Shown here: piece after piece, positions 34,680 to 46,620 of the stretch
How positions within the stretch are numbered: the first letter of the stretch is position 1
Layout of the letters: every line of letters begins with the position of its first letter
Assembly: GCA_012934845.2 (NCBI GenBank)
Contig: WNNJ02001260.1
Span: forward strand, 1-64,000
DNA: 64,000 bases
Source of the DNA: Pomphorhynchus laevis
Taxonomy: Eukaryota > Acanthocephala > Palaeacanthocephala > Echinorhynchida > Pomphorhynchidae
Direction: 5' to 3'
The notes under the pieces: generated by a model
Seen by the model: only the letters and a program-made list of their open reading frames with translations
Database searches by the model: none
What the model was told of the DNA's origin: nothing
Program-made: the position numbers and the translations under genes

Positions 34680-35110
34680 ACAACACTGCATAAGTAAATA
34701 ATTGGTTGTCAAACATTATGGTTAGATGGAATGCGGCGCTTACGATTGAAGAACATACAAAATTATTGAAATTGATGTATTTTTCATTTTTGTTCTTTTT
34801 CTGTTTTGCTCCAAACCGAGAGGTATAGTGGGCTTTATAACACTCTTCATTATTATTAATATTTAATGAAAAACATTTGTTTGTCGTATTACTTACGATA
34901 CAATTATTATTTATAACATCACAAACTATACAATTTTTTCTGTTACATTTAAAAGGTCTAAAATTAAAATCATTAGTACTTACGTATTTTTCTAATCTGG
35001 TTGAGTACATGTAACTTTTGTTAAGTATTATGTTATGTCGATTGTTTAAGAAATTTGTATTTCATTGGCTTAAATTTGTTTTAAGTAGTAAATTTTATTA
35101 ATAATAAGGA
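34680..35110 (-). mobile_element. Penelope-like element fragment (lineage B), pre-nuclease linker
   Basis: The minus strand encodes KSYMYSTRLEKYVS and FKCNRKNCIVCDV, the Cys-rich segment that precedes the nuclease, matching the copies at 15508 and 15878. Recognisable homology runs to at least 35055, about 110 bp from the ATG of the plus-strand gene at 35166. Truncated on both sides. Confidence 0.7.
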
Positions 35111-35165
35111 TTTTGTTAACAACTAAATTTTATACTAAAAAATCTTGCTTAAGAACGATATCATT

Positions 35166-37310
35166 ATGGACATGAAAGCAAAACTTATTCTGAAAAAATA
35201 TGTGCCTGAAAATATTGTTTCGTGTTTAAGTCTAGCAGGCTATCGAACTGTTTCCGTCATTTCTATGCTATGTGATGATTTTGATAGGAAACTCAAATCA
35301 ATTAATGAAGTTGTCCGCATGATGTGCAGGTCTATGAGTATAGACGAAAGAACGAGGTTTACAGGCAAAGAATTTGAACACATTAAAATTGATAATTTTA
35401 CAATTCTTCCGGGTTATGTTGAAAGTTTAAAACTGGCTTTGGGAGAATTAAAATCGGAACTACTTAAAGATAATGCATTCGAAATCAAGGAGAGCAGTAG
35501 CATTGCCACATTACCGTATAGCCTAAAATGTAGCAGTGGACAATCTTGTTGTAAACAAGGAAATATATGCATGCGAAAGAAACGTAAAACTCAATTGTTT
35601 TTTAATAACAGTTCATCATCCAATTTGAACAATAATACTCTGTTTCCGCAAAATAGCAGGTCGTGTTCGTCATACACATCATGCAAAGGTGTAACCGCAA
35701 CAGCGATATCGAAAACAAACCGTAAACGTTCACTGAACGGTTATGACGTCTCCAATTCAGTAGCAGCGCCCACCGTTCACAAAGAATCTGCTAAATCGTA
35801 TCAGTACAACAGTGAATATCCACCGTACACAAAGGATAATTATTCTCTGATAAAAATTCCAAAAATAATTTCAACTACCAGCAATACCAATAATAGCTGC
35901 CACAACAATACTACTACAGTAAATAAATCGTTTAATCTTTCTTGGTTTCTTAATTCCAGAGCGACAGCCACAGATGCTTCAAATGATGCGGCTCTAGGTC
36001 GTGTGAATTGCGATAATTGCCGTGATGGTCGATATAGAAGGCATAACCGAAATATGTATGAAATTAGTAAACTGAGGAGCATTAGATCATCCAGCTTTCA
36101 GAATAGCAGTGATTCAAACACAGCTAAAGGTAAGGCAAAATTGGTGATTAGAAATACTGACTATGAGGAGGAGGACCGTGAAGTCGGTAATGGATATAAT
36201 GAAGATGATGAAAATCAAAAACCATATAATATATACAATGATTCTGATAATAGATTGAGAATAGATGAGTTATTAGCTGCTTTTAAATTAATTAATCTTC
36301 AACTATTCAAACGAGCACATCAGCGAAATGTTTACAGTGCAACTGATAATAACCAAGACACTATTTCAGCAAATATAATTAAAACGGAAAATAATCATAT
36401 TGATGATGATCATCAAGGAATTCAACAGCAGCTGCGGCAACAGAGAACACCTAACAGCAAATCAGACGAAATAAACCGGCTACAATATCTAGCTTATTGT
36501 GATAATATAGCCTATATTGTTAACAACAGATCAATATTGCAATCACCCGCTGATAAAACAACATTAAAATCATCTAGATATATGTCGTTCACTCCTGACA
36601 ACAAGTACCTGACTGAATTGACATTGAGGGCAGTAAAAGCCTTGGTTAGGCATGGTAAACGGTATGGCTGGCCGGATTTAATTGAAAACAAGGATTTTAC
36701 CATGTCAGTATATTTTAAAGCTGGTAATATTTGTGCCCTGGAAAATGACGATCGTCATAAATGTCAGCAACAACAAAGCGAACAAATTTCGTCTACACCG
36801 AATATTTCGCTATTCGGATCTTATATTTGTAAAATGTGTATACGGGAGATTTCTCTAAGTTTTTCGTTTAAGGAATTAAAGTATCCGGTGCTCAGTAATG
36901 TATTTAGTCATTTAAGAAAACAGCATTTTGGGTTTGCCTCCATTATGAAGTTGGATTCGATTGCAACAACAGCGACGGAAGCGGAAGCGACACCTGCTGA
37001 AAATGACCTAACAACAGATAAATTGAAGAATCGAGCACAACAACAAAGAAAACAGACGATCTCAGTTGTACTGCCACAGCAGAAATTAACAAAGAGTTCA
37101 ACGCTAAATTCGATTGAAACTAACAATAATAATTATAGCAGCGATGGTGGTAGTAGTAATCATATGTTGCCACCACAGCTTAAACTGTCAACACAACTAA
37201 AAGAAATCAATACACATTATTTTCTACATTGCTGTCAAAGCAAATGCAATTTGTGTTCATACAAGAAAATTGATATTAACGGTGATAGTTCATCAGCATT
37301 AGCTAGTTAA
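35166..37310 (+). CDS. Uncharacterised putative zinc-finger protein, about 714 aa
   Basis: The first ATG of the frame is at 35166. The frame is open seven codons earlier only from a TTG, and an in-frame stop lies at 35136-35138. Residues 1-100 look folded (LILKKYVPENIVSCLSL...FTILPGYVESLKLALGEL). A basic stretch RKKRK near 137-141 could be a nuclear signal. A long Asn/Ser/Gln-rich, probably disordered middle follows. Residues 475-590 look folded again (ELTLRAVKALVRHGKRYGWP), ending in CKMC (Cys 555 and 558) with His 582 and 587, a CX2CX23HX4H pattern like a C2H2 or BED-type finger. A Cys-rich motif (CCQSKCNLC) lies near the end. It is probably a nuclear, possibly DNA-binding protein, but the family is not recognised. 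A domesticated transposon protein is possible. No introns or poly(A) tract seen. Confidence 0.75.
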   Translation: MDMKAKLILKKYVPENIVSCLSLAGYRTVSVISMLCDDFDRKLKSINEVVRMMCRSMSIDERTRFTGKEFEHIKIDNFTILPGYVESLKLALGELKSELLKDNAFEIKESSSIATLPYSLKCSSGQSCCKQGNICMRKKRKTQLFFNNSSSSNLNNNTLFPQNSRSCSSYTSCKGVTATAISKTNRKRSLNGYDVSNSVAAPTVHKESAKSYQYNSEYPPYTKDNYSLIKIPKIISTTSNTNNSCHNNTTTVNKSFNLSWFLNSRATATDASNDAALGRVNCDNCRDGRYRRHNRNMYEISKLRSIRSSSFQNSSDSNTAKGKAKLVIRNTDYEEEDREVGNGYNEDDENQKPYNIYNDSDNRLRIDELLAAFKLINLQLFKRAHQRNVYSATDNNQDTISANIIKTENNHIDDDHQGIQQQLRQQRTPNSKSDEINRLQYLAYCDNIAYIVNNRSILQSPADKTTLKSSRYMSFTPDNKYLTELTLRAVKALVRHGKRYGWPDLIENKDFTMSVYFKAGNICALENDDRHKCQQQQSEQISSTPNISLFGSYICKMCIREISLSFSFKELKYPVLSNVFSHLRKQHFGFASIMKLDSIATTATEAEATPAENDLTTDKLKNRAQQQRKQTISVVLPQQKLTKSSTLNSIETNNNNYSSDGGSSNHMLPPQLKLSTQLKEINTHYFLHCCQSKCNLCSYKKIDINGDSSSALAS

Positions 37311-37928
37311 AGTTCGATTTCTTTATGGCCAAAGAAGATAGTTAAGATAATATCAGCACAGGTATAAAGTCTTCGACGTGAATATCTGCAACTATAATTA
37401 TATGAAAAGTGCTATGCTTAACCATCAAATGTTTTGACAGTAAATACATTATTTAGTTTAATTCGAAAATTCGAAGCGAATGTAAAAATAAGTTATAGTT
37501 TACTATACACATCTATGTCGCTTTTTGATTTTAATAATGGAGTGTATTAATTACTTTTTTATGATTATCAAAATATAATTAATACAATTATTTTGATGAG
37601 AATATACATATGTCCTGGTATTAATTAAATGTTAGGCAATTGCCTTAATCTCTAGCCAAATTATATATAGAATATGATTACATATAATTTGGTTAGAGAT
37701 AAAATTTAAATTTACGTTTCTGCTAATGCCTTTGTCAATTACTTTTCACAAAGATTTCAGCATTGTCACGATATTTAGTCACCGGAAGAACTTGATCATA
37801 ATTTTATTATCAGTTTATTATTAAAGATTTATATTTAGGCATTCTTTGACCAACCTAGTATATATATATATATTAGGAAAGACTTGACACCGACGACCAG
37901 GATACTTATTGTATTCGTTCATATATTA

Positions 37929-38068
<140 letters not shown>

Positions 38069-38399
38069 TTGTAGTATTTTAGGTCGTTAGATATACCATT
38101 GTCAATGATGATAGATTCATCTTGTGATTAATCGAACATCATTGACAATATCAGATAGATTTTGAGCAATATCAGATAGTCGTGGGCATGGTCGTAAGTG
38201 CATTGCATTTTTTGTTTGCCAATATATTGGATGTTACCATAATCATTACATTTGCACATGTATACGTTCCCTTTACATTTGAATGCTCTCGTGATTGCAT
38301 AATAAGATTTATATATACAAGCTATTTGTTTGACAAATTAACTGAGTTGTAATGACCCCATCAAATATATATATATATTGTTAAGACAAAATTGTATTG

Positions 38400-41300
38400 A
38401 AAAATTTAACGATGACGGAGCGTTCAAAAGATTCTAAAAAACGATTTTTCCTGACATTTAAGCGAAGAAGCTTCTTAAAAAGCTGCTAGCTCCCCTTGAA
38501 AGAAATAACCTGTTTAATATCTTGTTGAGAGAATTTGCGAACCGATACAAAAAAGAATTTTATTTGACACAATAAAATATTACGAGGCGGAAATCAAAAT
38601 TTCTTTCACGACGCCTGATTTGGATAATTCCAATATAGAATATTTCAAAGGTAAACACCTGGATTTAGCTTCAATCTAATCTAGACATATTCTCGCATCA
38701 TTGAAAATTAATAACACACCGGCCTTAATCTCGGATTAAGATATAGCCAATCTAGAAAGTGAATACAAAATATCAAACTTAGTCTTCATAAACAATAATA
38801 AAGGCTTCCCCATCCCGGTGGCGTTTTGCAACGCCGCAGTAGATGTAGCTCAGAGTCTAACGATTTCACCCTGTAACCCCTTTATAGGGTATAATCTCAA
38901 ATTCTCTATAATGAAGACTGACGCATTAACCTACTCCCACTGCAACAATTGCCACCAGTGGAGGCATTGGTCCGGGGGTGCTCCTTGCCTCATAAATGCA
39001 GGGTATGCGGATCATCTACTACTAATCCAAATAAATCTGAGAGTAAACCTTGCTGCTCAAACTGCTGAGGTGAGTACCCCGCATGGTCGAAGAAATGCTC
39101 ATTCTTCACGAACTACCAAAAGCGTCATAGGTATGCAAAGCCTAAACCTGATAGTTTTGCGGCAGCTGTCTCGACTGTTAAAAAAGAAAACAGAATATCT
39201 GATGTTGAAATACTAAAGTTCTTGGAAGAAAAACATCAAGAATCTACGGTTTGCTTGGAGAACCTGGTTAAGAATCATGTCGGTCAATTGGCGGAGTCCA
39301 GGCCTCCTCCAGTCAGAAAGCCGAACATTAAAAAGACTCCACCCAAGGCCAAGACACGGAATGGTCCAATGCAGTATATTGTACCTGAGAAATAAGCCTG
39401 AAATGACTTGCTTTGGGCAGTTGCAACTGATGGAAGTGAAAATAACGCTCGTGAGCAAGCGACATCACCTGTCTTATATCTGGTAGCGATGCAGATGTCC
39501 TTCAGAAGACGCGGTCTATCCGTATACTACAGAACATTACTCGATTTATCCCTAAGAATATCTACTCACACTTCACTCCTTACATAACCCATCCACACTT
39601 CTCTTCTTCTCAAGGTCTTCTAACTTAGTTAACTGCTCCTTAAGATCCTCCCTATTATTAAACTACTCGTGTCCAGCCATGTCTTGTTTAGTTTTAGCAC
39701 GTGTCAAGAATGGTAAATGCATCAGCATAGCTAATGTTTACATCCGGCCGGGGGATATTTACAAGAATCGTGACCTCCTGGACCGAATTTTAAGTAGCGG
39801 CTACAACATGTTACTCGGTGACTTCAACGACAGAACTGGTCGTTGTATTAATGCAGCCCTCCGCAGAGCTAGGAACGACTATATTATACATAAACCACCA
39901 ACCCCCACCTTTCATTGCTCTACAACAAATTCAATCATCAACATATTACTGCTACAAAAATGTGGTTGTTAAAACCCATCTACACTGAGCAGTCGCGCCG
40001 ACAATTGACCATATTTCATGACCTAATACGCTGGCAGCTAGAGGAAAATACGTTGCTTAGAAGGAGGTTCCACTTTGATCCTATTAGAGTGGCCTAATTT
40101 CAGGCAGCTATCCAACTCTTCCCCGGGATTGGGAATGAGAGCTTGACCGAATTTAATTCCTACCTTTCTTTGCCGGTATACTTTCGACTACCTATAAAGG
40201 TCACATTTACAGTCCCACTCCATCAAAACTCAAGGTTCTTGCAAAACTACTACACCTTTCCATTCTCTCTGCATCCTTCAGGCAGGTTCTCTCAAGTGAA
40301 TACTCAAGTTCTAGATATAGGCGCCAGCTGAGTAGGGACAGGACGAGTATTGCTCGTCTTAGTCCCTCTCAGGCTTTCTTCTAGAAGATATTCAAGAAGG
40401 AGAAGTTTGTTTGCTTGCGGGAGAGAGCATCTGGTTAGATTGACAGTGTAGGCGTTGATAAAATTTAAGGAGTCACCAGCCCTACATAATTATGGAGACA
40501 CGTTTTCTACCCAGCCAAACACGCCTTGGGGTGACTTCAGGAGCAGGGAGTTATTTGTTATGGATATCCATAACTCATGGTGCCACTTTTGGGCACCTCC
40601 AAATCCGTCGCTTCACACTCTTCTCGAGTTTGTTAGGTTTTGACAGCCGATCAAAAAAGATAAGTGACCGTCACAATGCTTTTAGCCTCACCATCCGATG
40701 TAGCCGGCATCAATATTAGCCGAAGTATATTTTTACCAAAGAAAAAATTGGTTTCATGTCCCAAAGACCTTTGGCCCATTTCAATTCAAAATTCCCTCAT
40801 CTTCATCTACGAAAAAGCGCTTACGCGTAGAATCCGCGATCATGTAAGTAGGCGTAATTTGATCCCACCGAGTTTTCATGGGTTTGTCGAAGGTCGCTTA
40901 GTATATTCAGCAATTGATGAAGTGCATCAGTTTTAACAAGATAACAGTCATCAGCTTCCTGTGGCTGTTTTCCTTGATTTTTCTGATATATTTAACCGCA
41001 TTTCCATTTCTTTTGTTATCTCTTCTCTCAGGTTCCTTGGGTTGCCTGCGAGAATTGTTAACAGGGTGGAGATACTGCTGTACGCCAAGCTATTCTATTC
41101 TGAAGACGACCCTGATACGCGTCAGTTCTATCTTATTACGAGTGTGCCTTAAGGTTCCTCTATTTCTCCAATCTTATTTCTTGCTGCCTTTATTGAACTT
41201 TTTAAAATATTTAAACTTAAACAACGGCTTTTGGTATATGCTGATGATACCACATCCCTGTTTTCTGGACGCAGGTGCAAAGACGTAGTCTCGGACATCA

Positions 41301-41950
41301 GCCGATTCTTTTTAAGATTAAAAGACCAGTTAACCCGGTCCAATCTTATTTTAAACTCCGCTAAATCGCAGGTGGCTGTCTTCAATTGCACCCCTGCAAC
41401 AAAGCAAAAACTTAAGAGTTAGCACTCTCTGCCCTCTCCTCCATTTTGACTAATCAACCACTCCCTACCTTCACGAGTCGAGTAAAATACCTGGGGTACA
41501 CAGTTACGGTGAACTGGTCGACGAAAGCTGACCTGGATAGGCTTAAATGTATCCTGAAGATAGGTAGGTGGGCTCTGAAGCGGGCCCAGCATCTGTCATT
41601 GAAAAGGAAAACCCATTACGCCTCTGGGATCTTGGGCTATCTCGGGATTAATTTTCTTTTCTAGAAGACGTCTCCCAGAGCAAAGGCTGATTTTTTCAAG
41701 CTCTTTTTCTCTCGTTTACCCAGCATAGTCCAGTTCGATTGGACTCTTCGGGGGGGGGCGATGAAAGACCCTTGGTGGTTTAGTCGAAGGGCGGCGTGTT
41801 GGATTGGCTGGAGGACTCAGATCCCCCCAGACCTAAGACCATAAACTAGATAACTTTAAACAGAATGAAGAAAGGAGAATTATCAGACATGTTATGTTAT
41901 TTCTTTTTCTCTAACTGATAACTTTTTTTATTATCCGCATGTATTATTGT
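38400..41950 (+). mobile_element. Jockey/I-type LINE, copy 3, full-length-like but decayed
   Basis: From the 5' end: a tract with ACGGAGCG shared with copy 5, a gag remnant (about 38550-39300, with CNPFIGYNLKF and a CNNCHQW knuckle), endonuclease (39490-39970, with YIRPGD and LLGDFNDRTGR), linker (40010-40400), and transcriptase (about 40760-41480). Transcriptase motif A is FLDFSDIFNRIS, motif C is MVYADD at 41231-41248, and a KYLGYTV end follows at 41480. The 3' tail ends near 41950. Gag is a different subfamily from copies 4 and 5, while ORF2 is close. Numerous stops and frameshifts make it a pseudogene (for example a stop at 39970-39972 and a frame change between 40936 and 40961). Confidence 0.8.
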
Positions 41951-43500
41951 TTTTAAGAAAATCTATTTATTTATTTTTCCTTGCCTAGTTATTTAAAGCA
42001 ATTAACTGGCAATCAAAAACAAAAATTGTAATCCTAGCAAAAACTCGTATGCCTGTGGTCCAACGTCCAAAGTGGAAAGTTACTATATTTTGTTGCCACA
42101 TTACTGTATTACTCTATCACTTCTTCAAAACTTTATATATAGACTAGTTTGAAGGCGTATTGATACTGATCTAAATAACTTAGGTCCAATCTGGTAGTGG
42201 AACTTAAGGTTCTTTATTTAAAAGTGCAGAACATGCTAATAACATCTAAGATACATTATCGACATATCAATAACTTCATGGTACAACAACAATCAGTCGT
42301 GAACGTATTTATCTATCAAAAACACAAATAAAGGAGCTTGATTTAATTCGAAATGCAGTATATTTTCCATTATATCTAGAGAATAAGGTAACGAACCTAT
42401 TCGTTAGTCTTCCTGATTTTCAAATCAACGCCAAAAGAATATTTTGTTATGTATAAAAGCAACTATTGGTTTGTTTGGCGGATTGACGAATATAGTACAT
42501 AATAATTTAATAAAAATACCAAAAATTGGTAAATACTTCTATTATTTGAACTCGAATAGCGCCTGCTGTTCATATATTTAAAAATTAGCACTCGCAATGG
42601 TCAAAATATAAAATTGAATTTTACCAAAACCCAATTTTAAACAGTGTATATTTACATACAAATATCAAGATTCCACAATCGATAAAGCTCCAGCTAAAAT
42701 TGCTAGATGATCGTGTTTGGAAGAAGCTGATTTTGAAAATCAAGTAGAAGTCTAAATTAGTTACATGTAGGCAACATTAGTTGTTCATAAACTTTTTAAT
42801 TCCCAGCATTCTTAGAATATTTTAAGTATTTTAAGTTCTCGCACCCCTTGTAGCACATAAAATGAAATATTTAAAAATAAAGATGATAGCAACCGAATAA
42901 AGTTTGTAGAACTAATTTTTGAAATATAATGTTGAACAAAAATGAAATATACGGAAACGAAAAAATGCAACAAAGTGCATGTAAACAGCATGACTATAAA
43001 AAAGTTAAATTTTAATCTGTATGATTTTTTCATCTAAATATATAAATTCATCTATACATGATTTTATCCATACATTATTTTTTCCTGTTTATTTTAAAGA
43101 GTTTAAAACTTGACACTGCTAATAATAGAAATTATCATGTCTGCCTGTGACATCAAACAATTTTTAAATCTTGTCTTGATCGACAAAATAACTAAATCCA
43201 GACTAGTTTAAGTAAGTTGTGGCGAATAGAATGAGTACACATACTATGCGTTCAAACTGCATTAAAATATGTCATATTAGCTAACTGAATCGACGTAATT
43301 TATATAATTTATAAATTAAAAAAATAATGCTAAATAAAAATCAAATAAAAATAATTAAATATTAATAAATAATTATAAATATAATTATAAATTATAATTA
43401 TAAGATTTTATATAATTTATACAACATTAAAATTTAAAATTGAAGTTTAACATAAAAATCAATTTTTATGAATTGACTAATAAATAATATATAATGCATT
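41951..43500. other. Gene-free AT-rich stretch
   Basis: No coding frame or repeat that I can name. About 43310-43450 is almost pure A and T. Confidence 0.45.
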
Positions 43501-44165
43501 AGAATAAGGATTAGAGTTTAAATTTATTTTTAATAATATTTTATTGATTTATATATTTAACTATTTTCTGTTTGATGGTATTTTTATTCTAACCTAGTTT
43601 AAAATATGTATCTCTTAAATATGTATCTTAATATGTATCTATTAAGAGTTTGTGAAGAGCTCACACTAAATAATTTATATTATATCTTGTTGACAATTTA
43701 ACTTATTACTTTATGTGACGATTATATTAAAAAAATAACATCTATTAAATTATTTAAATGATTTTGAAGAAAGCCAATATCATTACATATTGTTGCAATT
43801 CTTAAAATTTCATTATTTAATGTATTATATTTTATATAATATGGTATGCATGAATGCTCATGCAAAAATATGTTTCTTGAATATTTAAATATGTCATTTT
43901 TACGCTATAAATTAATAGTAGTTTTAGTTAATGTTAATTTAATGTTCATATCTAGATATACACCTTCTTTATCATCCATATTGGTTTTATTAAGAATAAG
44001 GCTTTCTGGATAAATTGGTTCGCTTATTGAATAAAAATTGTTAAAGTTAAATACACATAAATCATCAATATATCGAAGCATATATGTCATATCTTTGAAT
44101 AATTTAGATTTATTTTTACACAGTTATGAACAAATTCATATTCTATAAAGCTCATATTTAATTTT
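43500..44165 (-). mobile_element. Penelope-like element (lineage B), RT C-terminal part; left half of a split element
   Basis: Minus strand 44090-43908 encodes TYMLRYIDDLCVFN (motif C), YPESLILNKTN and EGVYLDMNI, followed by the thumb region. It aligns with 30780-31290. Homology stops at about 44165 and resumes at about 49390, showing that the stretch between was inserted into this PLE. Broken. Confidence 0.7.
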
Positions 44166-44179
44166 TAAAGGAGTACGGA

Positions 44180-46620
44180 TTTATTATCCATTCTTCAGAA
44201 GTTTTTAGTTTACCATGATTACTATTACCAGGTAATGATAATCATGCATCAACCTTAGGAATGGATATAAACACTGTTGCTGATTCTTCTCTTACTATTG
44301 TGGGTAGCAGTGACTTCGCTTCGATAAAACTTAAATGAACAACATTTAAGAACTTAAATGAACAACATACTGCGAATTGATATGCTTGCTGAAAAAGTAT
44401 TTGTATATTTATACTTTACAAAATTTGACTTGATTTCGGCATATCATAAAGTACTTTTAAATTAGAACGAACGTGATTTTACAGGTTTCGAAGCTAATGG
44501 TCGTTTATACCAATTTATCAAAGTACCGTCTAGGTTAACCAATGCGCCGGCACCTTTCCATCGAATTATATATGATATAATATCAAGAGAATCACTGCGA
44601 GACACTTTTGCTTATCTAGACGATATCGTCATATGTGGACATTCACAATCAAAACACGATGCTAATCTTAAAAAATTTATGCGGAATGTGGACGATTATG
44701 GATTAATTCTAAACGACCAAAGGACCATTTTTGCGCCGATCACATTACATGGTTAGGCTATTTTATCCAAAATAAACAATTGAGGCATGATCCGTAACGT
44801 ATTCGGACACTTATTAATATGGAGTCACCGACAAACCTAAAGGATTTAAAGCGGATCATCGAGATGTTAACTCATTGTTCGAAATGAGTCATCAATTTTT
44901 CAAAAACTTTATTTTCTTCTAGAGATCAAGGAATTTCCCATGAACGAAAAAGCCGAGAACGCATACCAATGTCTTAAAAATGAAATAGCTAAATCAGTTA
45001 TTATATATATGAAGGGAATCCGGTTTTTATCGAAACAGACGCTTCCGGTCATGCAATCGAAGCAGTGTTGTGGCAGAATGGTTACCCGGTTGCTTTTTAT
45101 TCTCAAAATATTCGCGGCGCGAGTATCAATTATTCTGCGGCAGAAAAAGAGGCCTTAGACATTGTGGAAGCAATCAAAGCGTGGAGACATTATCTGCTTG
45201 GAAACCGGTTCCGATTGATAACCGATCAGAAAAGTGTCGCCTATATTTTTGACAAAGCACACCGCAGCCGTATAAAAAAACAATAAAATGATCAGATGGC
45301 GGATTGAACTTACCTTTTTTAATTTTGACATTATATATCGGCCAGGTAAGTTTAATATTTCTGCAGACGTATTATCTCGCCAAAAAATGTGCCGATGTCA
45401 GAAATCATAATTTGAATGAAGTGTATGACCTGCATGTGAAATTTTATGTGAAAAAAAAAGATAACTCGCCTTGCCCATTTGATAAAGACGCGAAACTTTC
45501 CATATTCAATTGATTACTTATGTACTGTCGTTTAATCGTAAAATCTTCGCTCGCCTGAAACCTAAATTCTACAAACCAAACGATCACAAATTAGTAAAAG
45601 CCAGCCAGCTGCTTGAGCGTATATTAATTGACTTCATAGGGCCTCTTCCTTCAAATTCACACAGTTGTTTTCTTTTTTGCTATAGATAAATATTCTCGTT
45701 TTCCAGTGGTTTATCCGTGTGCTGGCATGTCAATGTACACGATGATAAGATGCCTTGATGAAATATTTGTTATGTTTGGCACTTCTTCGTTTATTCATTC
45801 TGATCGCGGTCGATTCTTAATGTCTGAACAGCTGAGTATTTGCTTAGGTAAGCAAATACTGAGACAATGTGATTTTATCAATAAATTTTAAGATTCATAC
45901 ATTTTAAGAAATTGAAAATGTTCTTTAAGATTTAATTTCGTTTGTTTACTCTAATATACGTTAAAAGAGTTACGTTAACTACGCATACAACGTAATGCGT
46001 ACTTAACGTAACGGAATGAAGGACGGAATGAAGCTACCAATATCAAATTGGCAATTGGTTTTACCAGAAGCTCTTCACTCTTTACGATCCTTACTCTGCA
46101 CTGCTTCGAATGAAACGCCACACAATAGAATACCAACGTCGTTCATCAAAAGACACTTCGCTTCCAGATTGGTTGGTGAATTTAAGTGACGTGTATGTCA
46201 AAGGTTGTAATCGTATCCATAAATTTAGCCCCCTATTCGACCGGGCTAAATTAATTCATTCCAACCAAAATTATGCTCTTGTACGGTACGCAAATGGTTA
46301 TGAAAGTTGGGTGTCTACGCAACAAATTTGCGAGAGCTCCGCCTCTCAATGATAATTTAGCGAACGAAAGCGAAATTATGGGACAGCCGAAGGAAGTTGG
46401 GGGCGACTACGTATCCAGCAAGTCAGGAGAAATTGATCCGCTAATCCAGGAAAATGAAGTTTGCAAAGCGGAGATAGCTGCTGATCGAACTAATGAACGA
46501 CATGACGTAGGAGAATCTCCAAATGAAATCGAATCATTCACAGTGCGTCGTTAAGGGAGGAATAGACGGACCCCGAAGTACTTGGACAATTATTCTCTGG
46601 AGGGATGAATGTCGTGATCT
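44180..46620 (+). mobile_element. Ty3/gypsy LTR-retrotransposon fossil (pol region)
   Basis: Remains of a gypsy pol, in order: reverse transcriptase (FDLISAYHKV, AYLDDIVICGHS, about 44420-44650), RNase H (about 45040-45400, with ETDASGHAIEAVLWQNG-like and SAAEKEALDIVEA tracts), integrase core (about 45620-45840, HSDRGRF) and an integrase C-terminal and tail region (46090-46560). The 5' part with gag is missing and no LTR could be defined. It is inserted in a lineage B PLE. The coding region has several breaks, so it is an old fossil. Confidence 0.8.
45795..45967 (+). repeat. 173-bp direct duplicate, copy 1
   Basis: This segment, starting in the integrase of the gypsy fossil and running into non-gypsy sequence, recurs at 49083-49255 with only a few differences and the same length. 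It holds a perfect 12-bp inverted repeat (AGTATTTGCTTA, spacer GG) at about 45836-45861. Both copies contain the same gypsy/non-gypsy junction, so one derives from the other. An 18-bp-arm hairpin (45969-46012) follows only this copy. Confidence 0.75.

Noticed and set aside
35145-35165. Start of the zinc-finger-like frame at 35145
   Set aside because: That codon is TTG. The first ATG in frame is at 35166, and an in-frame stop lies at 35136-35138.
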